A stretch of DNA of 64,000 nt, taken from assembly GCA_050331815.1 (NCBI GenBank), contig JBHJGM010000012.1, positions 1 through 64,000 on the forward strand, written 5' to 3'. This document shows, piece by piece, positions 40,052 through 49,528 of the stretch (its first letter is position 1; every line of letters starts with the position of its first letter). Source of the stretch: JBHJGM01 sp050331815. GTDB taxonomy: Bacteria; Verrucomicrobiota; Verrucomicrobiia; Opitutales; JBHJGM01. The position numbers and the translations under genes are program-made. Under the pieces are notes generated by a model, which was not told the origin of the DNA, ran no database searches, and worked only from the letters and a program-made list of their open reading frames with translations.

Positions 40052-41143
40052 ATGGAGGGCATTCCTGACATCGCTTCGTTTCGCGAGCGCCGCGCCGAGC
40101 TCGACGCCCAGATGGCCGAGCCCGATTTTTTCTCCGACCAGCGACGGGCGGCGGAAGTCTCGCGTGAACACCAGAAACTGGGCCAGCTGATCGAGGACTT
40201 CGAGTCTCTGGAAAAGATCGAACGCGATTTGAGCGACAATCGCCTGCTCGTGGCGGACACCTCCGCCGAGGATGAACTGCGCGAAATGGCTCAGGCCGAG
40301 TTGCCCGAACTGGAGGCGGCACTCGAGCGTCAGCGGCAGGCGGTGCTGGTGGGCATGCTCCCGCCGGACCCGACCGATTCGCGCAACACCGTTGTGGAGA
40401 TACGCGCCGGTGCCGGGGGCGACGAGGCCTCCCTCTTTGCGGCGGATTTGGCCCGCATGTATCAACGCTTCGCAGAGGGACGCGGCTGGAAAATCGAGCC
40501 GCTCTCGTCGAGTCCGTCAGAGGCGGGCGGCTTCAAGGAAGTGGCCTTCCTAATCAGCGGTGAAGAAGCCTACAAGGCCATGAAATACGAGAAAGGCGTC
40601 CACCGCGTGCAGCGTATCCCGGTGACCGAAGCCGGTGGGCGCATCCACACCTCGACGGCCACGGTGGCGGTGCTCCCCGAGGCTGAGGAAGTCGATCTGG
40701 AGATCAACCCCAACGACCTCGACATCTCGACCATGCGCGCCAGCGGGGCCGGAGGTCAGCACGTCAACACGACCGACTCGGCCGTGCAGATCATCCACAA
40801 GCCGACCGGAGTAACGGTCTACTGCGCCGACGAGCGCTCGCAGATTAAAAACCGCGCCAAGGCCATGACCGTGCTGCGCTCCCGGCTGCTCGAAGCCAAG
40901 ATCGAGGAAGAGCAAAAAAAGTATGCCGACGAGCGTCGTAGCCAGGTCGGCACCGGCGACCGTTCCGAGCGCATCCGCACCTACAACTTTCCCCAGAGCC
41001 GCCTGACTGACCACCGCATCGGCCTGACCGTGCACAGCCTCAACCAGGTGCTCGATGGCGAGCTCAGCGAGATCGTGACCGCCCTGCACGATGCCGACAA
41101 TGCCGCCCGCCTCGAAAAGATGATCGCCAGGGACGCGCGCTAG
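40052..41143 (+). CDS. prfA: peptide chain release factor 1
   Basis: 363 residues from the ATG at 40052; a TTG at 40040 lies in frame. The peptidyl-hydrolase motif GGQ is at 234-236 within RASGAGGQHVNT. The stop-codon-reading tripeptide is PVT at 190-192, in RIPVTEAGGRIHTS, which marks RF1 (UAA/UAG) and not RF2 (SPF). It releases finished peptides at the ribosome. prmC, often next to prfA, is absent here. Confidence 0.93.
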   Translation: MEGIPDIASFRERRAELDAQMAEPDFFSDQRRAAEVSREHQKLGQLIEDFESLEKIERDLSDNRLLVADTSAEDELREMAQAELPELEAALERQRQAVLVGMLPPDPTDSRNTVVEIRAGAGGDEASLFAADLARMYQRFAEGRGWKIEPLSSSPSEAGGFKEVAFLISGEEAYKAMKYEKGVHRVQRIPVTEAGGRIHTSTATVAVLPEAEEVDLEINPNDLDISTMRASGAGGQHVNTTDSAVQIIHKPTGVTVYCADERSQIKNRAKAMTVLRSRLLEAKIEEEQKKYADERRSQVGTGDRSERIRTYNFPQSRLTDHRIGLTVHSLNQVLDGELSEIVTALHDADNAARLEKMIARDAR

Positions 41144-41190
41144 GCGCGCTAGGATTGACCGGCGTGCCTGCGCTACCAAAGCTAGCTGGC

Positions 41191-42090
41191 ATGCAAACCA
41201 TTCACGAAGCCGCACGCGATGTAACGGTAGCCGGGAGCTACGACGTCGTCATCGCTGGCGCGGGTCCCTCCGGCATCGCCGCGGCTCTGGCCAGCGCGCG
41301 GACCGGTGCCTCGACGCTCCTTTTGGAAGGTCAGGGCTGTCTGGGCGGCGTCTGGACCGCGGGTCTGCTCAGTTGGATCATCGACGCCGGTGGCAAGCAG
41401 GGGATCATGACCGAATTGTTCGAAGCCATCGACTCAGGCGGCCTGCGGACTGTCATGCAGTCCGACACCTACGCCACCGCCTACGATCCGGAGATGATGA
41501 AGCGCTTGCTGGAGCGTTTGTGCCTGAAGGCGGGCATACGCATACGGCTGCACACCTGGCTGGTTTCCGCCGAACTCAATGATGAGGGGCGGCTCACCCA
41601 CGTGGTCACCGAATCCAAGTCGGGCCCCGAAGCCTGGGCTGGCCGGGTGCTTGTCGACTGCACCGGTGACGGTGATCTGGCCGCGCGGGCAGGATGCGGT
41701 TTTGACTTTGGGCACCCCGGAACGGGACAAACCCAGCCGTCCAGCCTGTTGGGCTTGCTGGGAGGCCCAGCCCTTGAGGACGTTCGCCCATTCCTTAGCG
41801 GAGGCAGTGACGGCGCGTTTGCTTCGGAAAACAAGCGCCGCCTGCGCGAATTGCTCACCGAACTCGGCGTGGCTCCCAGTTACGCATCGGCCTCTCTTTT
41901 TCCGATTCACGACGGTCTCTACATGTTCATGGCCAACCACGAGTATGGAGTTAAGGCAACCGATGCCGATGACATCACCCGGGCGACGCTGCAGGCACGT
42001 AGCGAGGTCCATGCCATGGCCACCGCCCTGGGGCGTCACGACGGTCCGTTTAGCGACGCGCGCGCCTGGTCGCGACGGCGGAGCAGATAG
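41191..42090 (+). CDS. FAD-dependent oxidoreductase, N-terminal part (frameshifted gene)
   Basis: From the ATG at 41191 the protein starts with VVIAGAGPSGIAAALASA, the FAD-binding motif, followed by GCLGGVWTAGLLSW and DCTGDGDLAARAGC of the FAD_oxidored (PF12831) family. The frame ends with a nonsense tail WSRRRSR at 42090. Shifted by two bases from 42066, the sequence continues LVATAEQIGVREGRR, the expected family text, into the next frame. The full enzyme would be about 440 residues. A 2 nt gain in the GCGCGCGC run at 42058-42065 explains the break. Confidence 0.75.
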   Translation: MQTIHEAARDVTVAGSYDVVIAGAGPSGIAAALASARTGASTLLLEGQGCLGGVWTAGLLSWIIDAGGKQGIMTELFEAIDSGGLRTVMQSDTYATAYDPEMMKRLLERLCLKAGIRIRLHTWLVSAELNDEGRLTHVVTESKSGPEAWAGRVLVDCTGDGDLAARAGCGFDFGHPGTGQTQPSSLLGLLGGPALEDVRPFLSGGSDGAFASENKRRLRELLTELGVAPSYASASLFPIHDGLYMFMANHEYGVKATDADDITRATLQARSEVHAMATALGRHDGPFSDARAWSRRRSR

Positions 42091-42092
42091 GC

Positions 42093-42518
42093 GTGCGCGA
42101 GGGGCGCCGTATCCACGGGCTGCATACGGTCAGCGTGGACGAAATGATTCGCGGGGCCCGGCACACGGATGCGATTTGCCGGGTTAACTTCGGCATCGAT
42201 GTTCACTCAACTGACCCGGCCAAAAGCAAATCCCACAACGCGGAAGATCACGTGCGAACGCAGCCTTACGACATCCCGTTGCGCGCACTGGTTGCCAAGG
42301 ACGTCGAAGGTTTGCTCATGGCTGGTCGCTGTATCAGCGGCGACTTTCTCGCGCACTCCAGCTATCGAGTTACCGGCAACGCGGTGGCGCTGGGCGTAGC
42401 CGCGGGATTTTCTGCGGCTCGTTCCAGTCAGCTGCAGATTCAGCCGTCCAAACTTCCCTTTGAAGCAATCGCCCAAGAACTGACTTCAGATGCACCGCAG
42501 CCGAGTCTGGCCGGTTGA
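42093..42518 (+). CDS. FAD-dependent oxidoreductase, C-terminal part (frameshifted gene)
   Basis: This frame holds the missing C-terminus: REGRRIHGLHTVSVDEM, then DIPLRALVAKDVEGLLMAGR and RVTGNAVALGVAAG, the usual last FAD contacts. Its GTG at 42093 is an internal codon of the original gene and not a natural start. Whether any functional protein is made depends on whether the 2 nt slip is real. Confidence 0.7.
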   Translation: MREGRRIHGLHTVSVDEMIRGARHTDAICRVNFGIDVHSTDPAKSKSHNAEDHVRTQPYDIPLRALVAKDVEGLLMAGRCISGDFLAHSSYRVTGNAVALGVAAGFSAARSSQLQIQPSKLPFEAIAQELTSDAPQPSLAG

Positions 42519-42585
42519 CTGCATTAGGCTGGTTTGCGCTCGAGCCATGCAGTTACTAATTGATCATTAAAGCTTGGCGCAATGT

Positions 42586-42616
42586 CCGCCGGCCCGTGCA
42601 TCTGCCGGACCGGCGG
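42586..42616. terminator. GC-rich inverted repeat between convergent genes
   Basis: CCGCCGG (42586-42592) and CCGGCGG (42610-42616) are exact complements around a 17-base loop, between the oxidoreductase and the convergent YHS gene. There is no T-run, so bidirectional termination is only possible, not shown. Confidence 0.3.
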
Positions 42617-42718
42617 TAGGGTTCCCGGATGTTAACGGGAGTTCAGAAAAATTTACGCGTACCACCTAGCCGTTTGAACACTCGCGGGCTGGCTGAATAG
42701 CCCCCTGCAAGCAGTTGC

Positions 42719-43282
42719 TTAGCTGCCCTCGCGGGTGATGGACGTCCACTTTTTGTCAGCGGTGGCGAGCAGTTCTGTTTCAGGCGTGCCTTCAGCGATC
42801 CACTCATTCCAAAGGTCGAGTGTGTCGGTGCCCCAGGCGTCGTAAAAAAGCAGTAGCCGCTCATCGACGATCTTGTAGTGTTTCGGGTCCGGTGAAGTCT
42901 TACCGCCCTTCACAACGGCGTAGGCACACCAGCCGCCGTAGGCGGGCTCGTATTTGGCGGGTGCCTCAAGAAATTTCTTTTTGTTGCCCTCGTTCGCAAA
43001 GCGATAGGTGACCCCCTGGTGCGTTGCGGTGATGGCCTTCGCGCCTTTCTCAGGCTTCTCTTCCTCAAAGTAACTCACCGGATCGTAGCCCTCCAGCGCG
43101 AGGCTGCGCTTGTTCAAGTCCCAGTGCTTTTGGCGGATTTGCGCCTCTTCTTTTTCGCCGAGTGGCGTGAGCAGCGGTGTAGCGCTGAGTTGACTGGCGG
43201 CGGCAAAAACGGCGATGAACGCGATCAGTAGGACGGCAAGCGTCCCACCGGCGCGCGGCGAGGAGGCGTAGTAGCGATTCAT
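42719..43282 (-). CDS. exported/membrane-anchored YHS domain protein
   Basis: 187 residues from ATG 43282; ATG 43300 adds six. A hydrophobic segment (GGTLAVLLIAFIAVFAAASQ) near the N-terminus acts as signal or anchor. The YHS domain follows: LEGYDPVSYFEEEKPEKG, then YRFANEGNKKKFLEAPAKYE and YGGWCAYAV. YHS domains in such proteins are linked to metal handling. The start is divergent from the next gene across about 118 bp. Confidence 0.75.
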   Translation of the reverse strand: MNRYYASSPRAGGTLAVLLIAFIAVFAAASQLSATPLLTPLGEKEEAQIRQKHWDLNKRSLALEGYDPVSYFEEEKPEKGAKAITATHQGVTYRFANEGNKKKFLEAPAKYEPAYGGWCAYAVVKGGKTSPDPKHYKIVDERLLLFYDAWGTDTLDLWNEWIAEGTPETELLATADKKWTSITREGS

Positions 43283-43400
43283 GGTTCGGGAAGTCTTCAA
43301 TTCTGGCGGTTGTTTTCAGTCCGAGCCCACACCACACGACTTATTCCCGTCTGCGCAACCTTTGCCTTGTGGCCACGGCCCGGATACGCCACTTAGCTGC

Positions 43401-44405
43401 ATGCAAGTGCTGGTAACGGGCGGGGGCGGATTTTTGGGTGGGCGCATCGTGGAGGACCTGCTCGCGCGCAGCGTGCCGGTGCGTGTCTTTCAGCGCTCGG
43501 CGGCTCCGCAGCTGTCCGCTCGGGGCGTCGATGTGCGGGAAGGCAGTCTCGATGACGCATCAGCCGTTGCCGCAGCTTGCGCGGGCATAACGAGTGTTTT
43601 CCACGTGGCGGCCAAGGCGGGCTTTTGGGGCGAACGCGCCGCTTACGTCGCCGCCAACGTTACCGGTACTCGTAATGTGGTGGCAGCCTGCCGGAGCGCG
43701 GGCGTTCGTCATCTGATTTACACCAGTACACCCAGCGTTGTTTTTTCTGGTGAAGCCTTCGAAGGCGCGGATGAGTCCCTGCCCTACGGTCAAAACTTTC
43801 TCTGCCATTACGCTGAGACCAAAGCGGAAGCCGAACGCTGCGCCTTGTCCGCGAATGCACCAGGTCAACTCGCCGTCTGTGCGCTGCGGCCGCACCTGAT
43901 CTACGGCCCTGGGGATCCGCACCTGCTGCCGCGCGTGCTTGCGAAAGCAAAGGAGGGACGCCTGCGTCAGGTGGGCGACGGGACCAATCGCGTCGACATC
44001 ACTCATGTGGCCAACGCCGCTGCCGCGCACCTGAAAGCCTGGGAGGCCCTTCAGGCGGGCCGAGGCGAGGGGCAGGCCTACTTTATCTCAGATGGGATGC
44101 CCGTGTCTCTCTGGCCCTGGATCAATGACGTGCTCCAGCGCTGCGGCGTCCCGCGTATCGAAAAAAATGTGACACTCCCCAAGGCTTACAAGCTGGGTGC
44201 TATCATGGAATGGCTCTGGCGCACGTTCCCCATCCCGGGCGAACCGCCAATGACACGTTTCGTCGCTACAGAGTTAGCCAAGAGCCACTGGTTTTCCATC
44301 GAGGCCGCTCGCCGTGACCTCGACTACGCGCCTGTTATCGAGCCGCAGGCCGCGCTGCAGGAAACCGTCGCCTGGCTCAAACAGAGTCAGCCGGTCGCGC
44401 GTTGA
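43401..44405 (+). CDS. NAD-dependent epimerase/3-beta-HSD-like SDR
   Basis: 334 residues from the ATG at 43401. Cofactor motif VTGGGGFLGGRI starts at residue 5, and the active site reads HYAETKAEAE (YxxxK) after YTSTPSVVFSG. This is the extended SDR type of the 3-beta-hydroxysteroid dehydrogenase/OleD-like group, which reduces or oxidises sterol, ketone or sugar substrates; the real one is unknown. Its 3' end overlaps the convergent methyltransferase gene by 19 bases. Confidence 0.8.
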   Translation: MQVLVTGGGGFLGGRIVEDLLARSVPVRVFQRSAAPQLSARGVDVREGSLDDASAVAAACAGITSVFHVAAKAGFWGERAAYVAANVTGTRNVVAACRSAGVRHLIYTSTPSVVFSGEAFEGADESLPYGQNFLCHYAETKAEAERCALSANAPGQLAVCALRPHLIYGPGDPHLLPRVLAKAKEGRLRQVGDGTNRVDITHVANAAAAHLKAWEALQAGRGEGQAYFISDGMPVSLWPWINDVLQRCGVPRIEKNVTLPKAYKLGAIMEWLWRTFPIPGEPPMTRFVATELAKSHWFSIEAARRDLDYAPVIEPQAALQETVAWLKQSQPVAR

Positions 44406-45202
44406 CGCACCGCTTCGAAGAGGACCACCGCGGCGGCGGTACTGACGTTGAGCGAATCCGCCTGGCCGGCCATGGGAATGCGGACGCTGACGTCGGCGTT
44501 CTCCAGCCACCAGGAGCTCAGACCGTCTTTTTCACTGCCCAGCAGCAAGGCGAGGGAACCACGCAAGTCGGCGGAAAAGTAGTTGCTTTCTGAATGCGGT
44601 GTGGTGGCGATGGTTCTCAGAGCCTCTTTGCGACAGTAGTCAGCAACTTCTTCGCGGTCGGCAACCACCACTGGCAGCGCAAAAACAAGTCCCTGCGAGG
44701 AACGAATAACGTTTGGGTTGTAGCGATCGGTCACGGGATCGCAACAGACGACCGCGTCTACTCCGGCGGCGTCGGCGGTGCGCAACAGCGCGCCCAGGTT
44801 GCCGGGTTTTTCGACCGCTTCCACAATCAGCAGCAGCGGAGTTTCCGAAAGCCGCAAGTCATCGAGCTTGGGGGCCTGCTCGATGCCCACGGCCAAAATC
44901 CCGTCGGGGCCTTCGCGCAGGCTGGATTTTTCAAACGCACTGCGGGACAACCGGGTCAGGGGCGTGCCTTGAGCAATAAGCTTTTCCGACAGGGCCTTGG
45001 CGCGCTTCGAATCTGCAAACAACTCCGGGCAAATAAAGCCGTCCTCGAGCTTGATTCCTGCCACGAGCGCGTGCTGTAACTCGCGGGCACCCTCGATCAG
45101 GAAACGCTTCAACTTGCGGCGTGTGTGTCCCTCGCGCAGCTTGACGAGGTATTTCACGCGCGGATTTTGGCGGCTCTCGATGAAGGGGACAGCGGCGTCC
45201 AT
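44387..45202 (-). CDS. SpoU/TrmH family RNA 2'-O-methyltransferase
   Basis: 271 residues from the ATG at 45202. The N-terminal domain binds RNA (SRQNPRVKYLVKLREGHTRR). The knot domain has the three SpoU motifs: VEAVEKPGNLGALLRTADAA, LLLGSEKDGLS, and IPMAGQADSLNVSTAAAVVL. It methylates the 2'-OH of a ribose in rRNA or tRNA using SAM; the target is not predictable. It diverges from the m5U methyltransferase gene, so two RNA-modifying genes share one 78 bp promoter region. Confidence 0.88.
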   Translation of the reverse strand: MDAAVPFIESRQNPRVKYLVKLREGHTRRKLKRFLIEGARELQHALVAGIKLEDGFICPELFADSKRAKALSEKLIAQGTPLTRLSRSAFEKSSLREGPDGILAVGIEQAPKLDDLRLSETPLLLIVEAVEKPGNLGALLRTADAAGVDAVVCCDPVTDRYNPNVIRSSQGLVFALPVVVADREEVADYCRKEALRTIATTPHSESNYFSADLRGSLALLLGSEKDGLSSWWLENADVSVRIPMAGQADSLNVSTAAAVVLFEAVRQRATG

Positions 45203-45280
45203 CCCTTTCGCGTAGGCATGCCCGCGCCCGGAGGCAAGCGTGGCCTTGCCAGCTGCGGCGCCGCACCCTTGCATGCGCCC

Positions 45281-46540
45281 ATGGAAACGCGGGTGCCGCG
45301 CGGCTTTGTGCCCGAGCCTTTTGCATACCACGCCGAGTTGGAACTAACGATCGATTCGCTGACCAATCTGGGCGTCGGCGTCGCGCGCATCGATGGCTGG
45401 GTCGTCATGGTCGCCTTTACCGTGCCCGGTGATCGCGTGCGCGCCCGGGTCTTTCGTAACCACCGCAACTACTCGGACGCAGACCTGCTCGAAGTTCTCG
45501 AACCCTCGCCCCAACGGGTGGCACCCAGGTGCCCGCTCTTTGGGAGCTGTGGCGGCTGCCAGTATCAGCATCTTGAATACGCGCGCCAGCTCGAATGGAA
45601 AACCGGGCAGGTCCGTGAGCTTATGCAGCGTATCGGTGAGTTGGATACAGCCGTGCAGCCGGCACACCCCTCGCCACGCCAGTACGCCTATCGCTCAAAG
45701 CTGACGCCGCACCACGGTCGGCCGCCGCGCGGTCTAGGCGGGCACCGTCCCCGGGCGGCCACTGCCGAGGAACTGCCCATCGGCTTTCTCAGCCAGGGCC
45801 GCGGGCGTGGTACCATCGATGTGCCGCATTGCCCCATCGCCACCGAGGCCATTAACGAGGCCTTGCCAGCGGCCCGGCAGCAGGTGCGCGAACGCGCGGC
45901 CAAGCTCAAGCGAGGCGGCACGCTGCTCTTACGCCACACCCTGGAGGGCGTCGTCACCGACCCCAAGGCGACCGTTTCTGAACGCGTGGGTGAGGTGGTT
46001 TTTCAGTTCACCGCCGGCGAATTTTTCCAGAACAACCCGTTCATTCTGCCGGAGTTGGTGGACTACGTCATCGGGCAGGCGCGTGCGCTGGAGGCGGATT
46101 TCCTCGTTGATGCCTACTGCGGGGTGGGCGTTTTCGCGCTCAGTGCCGCCCGGCACTTCGATGCCTGTGCGGGCGTGGAAGTCAGTGCGCCCGCCATCCA
46201 GTGGGCCAACGCCAATGCCGCCATCAATCGCATTGAAAATGTCCGGTTCGCGATTGGCGAGGCCGAGGCGATTTTCAACGGCCTGGAGTTTTCCGGGGAG
46301 CGGACCATCTGCATCATCGACCCGCCACGTGCGGGCTGCGACCGAAGCTTTCTCGACCAGTTGATCACTTTCGCACCAAAGGGTGTGGTCTACGTCTCTT
46401 GCGACCCGGCGACCCAGGCACGCGACCTGAAAATTCTGCGCGAGGAAGGCGGCTTTCACGTGGAGCGCCTGCAGCCGTTCGACCTCTTCCCCCAAACCCG
46501 CCACATCGAAAACGTGGCCACGCTACTGCGTGATCGTTAG
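45281..46540 (+). CDS. RumA/TrmA-type RNA m5U methyltransferase
   Basis: 419 residues from the ATG at 45281. A TRAM-like domain comes first (about 16-75). Then cysteines C84, C90, C93 and C184 give the [4Fe-4S] site of RumA-type enzymes (CPLFGSCGGCQYQHLEY, IDVPHC). The SAM domain has VDAYCGVGVFALSAA, IIDPPRAGCD and the catalytic cysteine in YVSCDPATQARDL. It makes 5-methyluridine in 23S rRNA or tRNA. It converges with the lipoate ligase gene with a 4-base overlap. Confidence 0.88.
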   Translation: METRVPRGFVPEPFAYHAELELTIDSLTNLGVGVARIDGWVVMVAFTVPGDRVRARVFRNHRNYSDADLLEVLEPSPQRVAPRCPLFGSCGGCQYQHLEYARQLEWKTGQVRELMQRIGELDTAVQPAHPSPRQYAYRSKLTPHHGRPPRGLGGHRPRAATAEELPIGFLSQGRGRGTIDVPHCPIATEAINEALPAARQQVRERAAKLKRGGTLLLRHTLEGVVTDPKATVSERVGEVVFQFTAGEFFQNNPFILPELVDYVIGQARALEADFLVDAYCGVGVFALSAARHFDACAGVEVSAPAIQWANANAAINRIENVRFAIGEAEAIFNGLEFSGERTICIIDPPRAGCDRSFLDQLITFAPKGVVYVSCDPATQARDLKILREEGGFHVERLQPFDLFPQTRHIENVATLLRDR

Positions 46541-47274
46541 CGACGGCGATTCCAGGCGTCGGTCGCGAATTGCCGCTTCCAGATGGATACCGCATCGGCC
46601 CAGTACGCTGGTTGCTGAATAAAGTCGTAAGGGGCCACCAGCAACCGGGAGATCGTTTCCAGCAGCGTGCGGTAAAATTCAGCCCAGTCGATTGCGCCGA
46701 TGGCTTCCCGGCTGAGCGAGCCTTGAACCAGAATGCCCTGCGTGTTTCGCTTCTGGGCGGCCCCGGCAATTTTCCGGCCCGAGTTGAGGGCTACCACATC
46801 GTAGATTTCCGGCTGATCGAAACAAACCGCGTTGGGCCCCTGGTAGCGTTTTTTGGGTGCGCAGGGCTGCACGCGCGCCGGGCAACCGGAGGCGTTCAAC
46901 GCTTCCGCCAAGGCTTCATGAAGCCCGCGATACGAGGCCTGGGCCGGCATCAGTGCGTAAGGGTGATTCGGAGCGGCGGCCAGCGCATAGGTCCAGTCCG
47001 CGCGGTGGTCGACCAGTCCCCCGCCGGTCGCCCGCCGGATCAGCGCGAGGTCATCAGTAGGCGGCTCAATGGCCGCATGTATCGCATCGTACTTCTGGCT
47101 GTAGCCAAACGTGCAGGCCGGCTCGCTCCAGGTGTAATGACGAAAAAACGCCCGTGGCCCGGCGTCCAGCTGCACGGCTTCGATCAGGTCCAGCAACGCG
47201 CGGTCGCGGGCCATCTGGTCGACGGCAGCGGCGTCGACCACCGGCAGAATTGCCAGATCGGGCATCATGGCCAT
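46537..47274 (-). CDS. lipoate-protein ligase A-like protein
   Basis: 245 residues. The motifs of the biotin/lipoate A/B ligase family are present: CTFGYSQKYD, RRATGGGLVDH, and the lysine in GRKIAGAAQKRNTQGILVQG. These bind lipoyl-AMP and transfer lipoate to acceptor lysines. It lacks the C-terminal domain of E. coli LplA, as in many single-domain LipM/LplA forms, so it may be an octanoyl/lipoyl transferase. It lies 12 bp downstream of the SDR gene and is probably co-transcribed. Confidence 0.8.
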   Translation of the reverse strand: MAMMPDLAILPVVDAAAVDQMARDRALLDLIEAVQLDAGPRAFFRHYTWSEPACTFGYSQKYDAIHAAIEPPTDDLALIRRATGGGLVDHRADWTYALAAAPNHPYALMPAQASYRGLHEALAEALNASGCPARVQPCAPKKRYQGPNAVCFDQPEIYDVVALNSGRKIAGAAQKRNTQGILVQGSLSREAIGAIDWAEFYRTLLETISRLLVAPYDFIQQPAYWADAVSIWKRQFATDAWNRRR

Positions 47275-47286
47275 CGCGTCTGCCGG

Positions 47287-48300
47287 TTAAAAATCCTTGC
47301 CGCGGGTGAAACGCTGAATGGGCCTGCCGCTGGCGGGTCTGTCGGGCTCGGGGATCTCCTGGGCGTACCACTGCGCGAAAGGCTCGGGTACCTGCAGCGT
47401 CTCCAGTTGCGCAGAGAAATCGGCCGGGCGCAGCTTCACCTTCGACACAAGCGGGTGCAACTCCAGCCGCAGGTCGGCGGGGCGGTTGGCAAATTCCGAA
47501 AAATCCTTCAGCGATACGGGCGTGATCCAATCCGGGCTGAGGCCAAAGTGCTCGACGATGCGCTGACCGATCTCAAACCGGCTGAGCGTTTCCGCGCCCG
47601 CCCAGTGAAAAAGCCCGCTCAGGTTAGGCCGGTCGAAGAGTTCGGCGCAGAGTTCGGCCACGCTGTCCGCCGAGACTGGCTGTCGAATCTCGTCGGTAAA
47701 GAGCTTGACAGTTTTTCCGGCAGCCCAGGCCTCGAAAAGCTTCTCGTGCACGCTGCGCCGCCCACCCGGACTGTTGCCGGTCACCAGGGCGATCCGCAGC
47801 ACCAGGCACTGCCCGCCGCTCTCACGCAGCACCTCGCGTTCGGCCAGCAGCTTCAACTGGCCGTAGAGGTTGCTCGGATTGGGTAGATCGGTGGAGCGAA
47901 ACGGCCCCTTCACCCCGTCGAAGACCATATCTGTGGACAGGTGGAAGAGGCGCGCGCTGAGGTGATTGGCCAGCTGGGCCAACCGACGGGGTAGGGCCAC
48001 GTTAACCTTTTCAGCCAGCCCAGGGTCCTGCTCGACGCTGGCACCTTCCGACACCGCGGCCGCGTTGAGGATGATGTCCGGAAATTCCTCCAGCACCCGC
48101 GCGGTCAGGGTATCCAGGTCGGTCAAATCCAGCCGTAGCAGCCGCGAGCCGTCGTTGGGCCAGCCCGCTGGCAGGCTCGGCGGGTTCTGATGATGGATGG
48201 CCAGCACCTCGTGCCCGGCGCTGACCAGATGTCGCAAGCAGGCGCTCCCCACGAGTCCGGAGGCACCGGTTAGAACCACTTTTTTGCAGGATTGGGGCAA
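47287..48300 (-). CDS. RmlD-like SDR (dTDP-4-dehydrorhamnose reductase family)
   Basis: 337 residues if begun at the TTG at 48300, which places KKVVLTGASGLVGSACLRHL normally. A frame open to 48453 would overlap the divergent hisC start by 47 bases and adds a non-conserved leader, so I reject it. Ser/Tyr/Lys sites are LFHLSTDMVFDG and NLYGQLKLLAERE (YxxxK). The family makes or reduces nucleotide sugars or acts as MAT2B-like. The C-terminal 30 residues are Pro/Arg-rich. Confidence 0.7.
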   Translation of the reverse strand: MPQSCKKVVLTGASGLVGSACLRHLVSAGHEVLAIHHQNPPSLPAGWPNDGSRLLRLDLTDLDTLTARVLEEFPDIILNAAAVSEGASVEQDPGLAEKVNVALPRRLAQLANHLSARLFHLSTDMVFDGVKGPFRSTDLPNPSNLYGQLKLLAEREVLRESGGQCLVLRIALVTGNSPGGRRSVHEKLFEAWAAGKTVKLFTDEIRQPVSADSVAELCAELFDRPNLSGLFHWAGAETLSRFEIGQRIVEHFGLSPDWITPVSLKDFSEFANRPADLRLELHPLVSKVKLRPADFSAQLETLQVPEPFAQWYAQEIPEPDRPASGRPIQRFTRGKDF

Positions 48301-48406
48301 GTTGCTGACGCTAGGTAAATCCCCGCCCGCCAACAAGGGAAAACCGGCCACGCTTGACGCTGCCGGATTCAGCCTGCATTGAATCAGTTGCCTTTGTGGC
48401 CGCCCA

Positions 48407-49528
48407 ATGAACCTGCGCGACCTGGTCAAGCCCTCCGTTCTCAAACAGCCCACCTATCAACCCGGTCGACCGATCGAGCGGGTTGCTGCCGATTTTGGTC
48501 TGGATCCGGGGGCTGTGCTCAAGTTGGCCTCGAACGAAAACCCGCTTGGGCCCTCGCCCAAGGCAGTTGCAGCCATCAAAAAAGCCGCCGAAGAGGTCCA
48601 CCTGTACCCCGATGGCGGCAGCACGGAGCTGCGCGAACGCATCGCCCGGGAGCGTGGCCTGGAGCCCTCCCAGATCATCGTGGGCAACGGCTCCAACGAG
48701 ATTTTCGAGCTCTTCGGCCACGTTTTCATCAAGCCGGGCGATGCCTGTGTGATGAGCCAGTACGCCTTCATCGTCTACAAGCTCGTGACGCTGCTGTTTG
48801 AAGGCGATGTGGTCGAGGTGCCCATGAAAGACTGGACGCACGATCTGGAGGCCATGAGCGCCGCCGTGACCGATCGCACCCGGGCGGTTTTTGTGGCCTC
48901 GCCCAACAACCCAATCGGCACCGCCAATCGCACCGAGGAACTCCTGCGCTTTGCCGAGTCGCTTCCCGAGCACGTCATCTTCTGCTTCGATGAGGCCTAT
49001 ACCGAATACCTCGACGAGCCGCCGGACCTGCGCCCCCTCATCGCCGCCGGTCGAAAAATTCTGTGCACGCGCACCTTCTCCAAGGTGTATGGCCTGGCCG
49101 GTCTGCGCCTGGGCTACGGCTACGGCTCCGATGAGTTGATCGGCTACCTTCAGCAGGTGCGTGAGCCTTTCAACGTCAACCGCCCGGGACAAGCCGCGGC
49201 CCTGGCGGCTCTGGACGATGCCGACTGGGTTCTACAGGCTCGGCGGGAGAATGCGCAGGGACGCGCCTGGCTGGCCGCGGCGTTGCGGGAACTCGACCTG
49301 GAGGTCATCGAGGGCCAGTCAAATTTTGTGGTGGCGCGTTTCGATGACGCCATGGGGACCTTCGAGAACCTGCAGCGGGCCGGGGTCATCGTGCGCCCCC
49401 TGGCCCCCTACGGCTTGCCGGAGTTCCTGCGTATCTCCGTGGGCACCTCGGCCCAAAACCAGCAGATGCTGCGTACGCTGGAAGCGTTGCTAACCGGAAC
49501 CGTTGCGGATGCTGGCTTAAGGACGTGA
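48407..49528 (+). CDS. hisC: histidinol-phosphate aminotransferase
   Basis: 373 residues. Class II-like PLP fold: NENPLGPSP near 43-51, N168 in SPNNPIG, D195 and Y198 in CFDEAYTEY, and the PLP lysine K226 in TRTFSKVYGLAGLRLGY. The family makes histidinol phosphate in histidine synthesis; related aromatic aminotransferases look similar. No other his gene is near. Its end overlaps the CNNM-type gene by four bases. Confidence 0.88.
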   Translation: MNLRDLVKPSVLKQPTYQPGRPIERVAADFGLDPGAVLKLASNENPLGPSPKAVAAIKKAAEEVHLYPDGGSTELRERIARERGLEPSQIIVGNGSNEIFELFGHVFIKPGDACVMSQYAFIVYKLVTLLFEGDVVEVPMKDWTHDLEAMSAAVTDRTRAVFVASPNNPIGTANRTEELLRFAESLPEHVIFCFDEAYTEYLDEPPDLRPLIAAGRKILCTRTFSKVYGLAGLRLGYGYGSDELIGYLQQVREPFNVNRPGQAAALAALDDADWVLQARRENAQGRAWLAAALRELDLEVIEGQSNFVVARFDDAMGTFENLQRAGVIVRPLAPYGLPEFLRISVGTSAQNQQMLRTLEALLTGTVADAGLRT

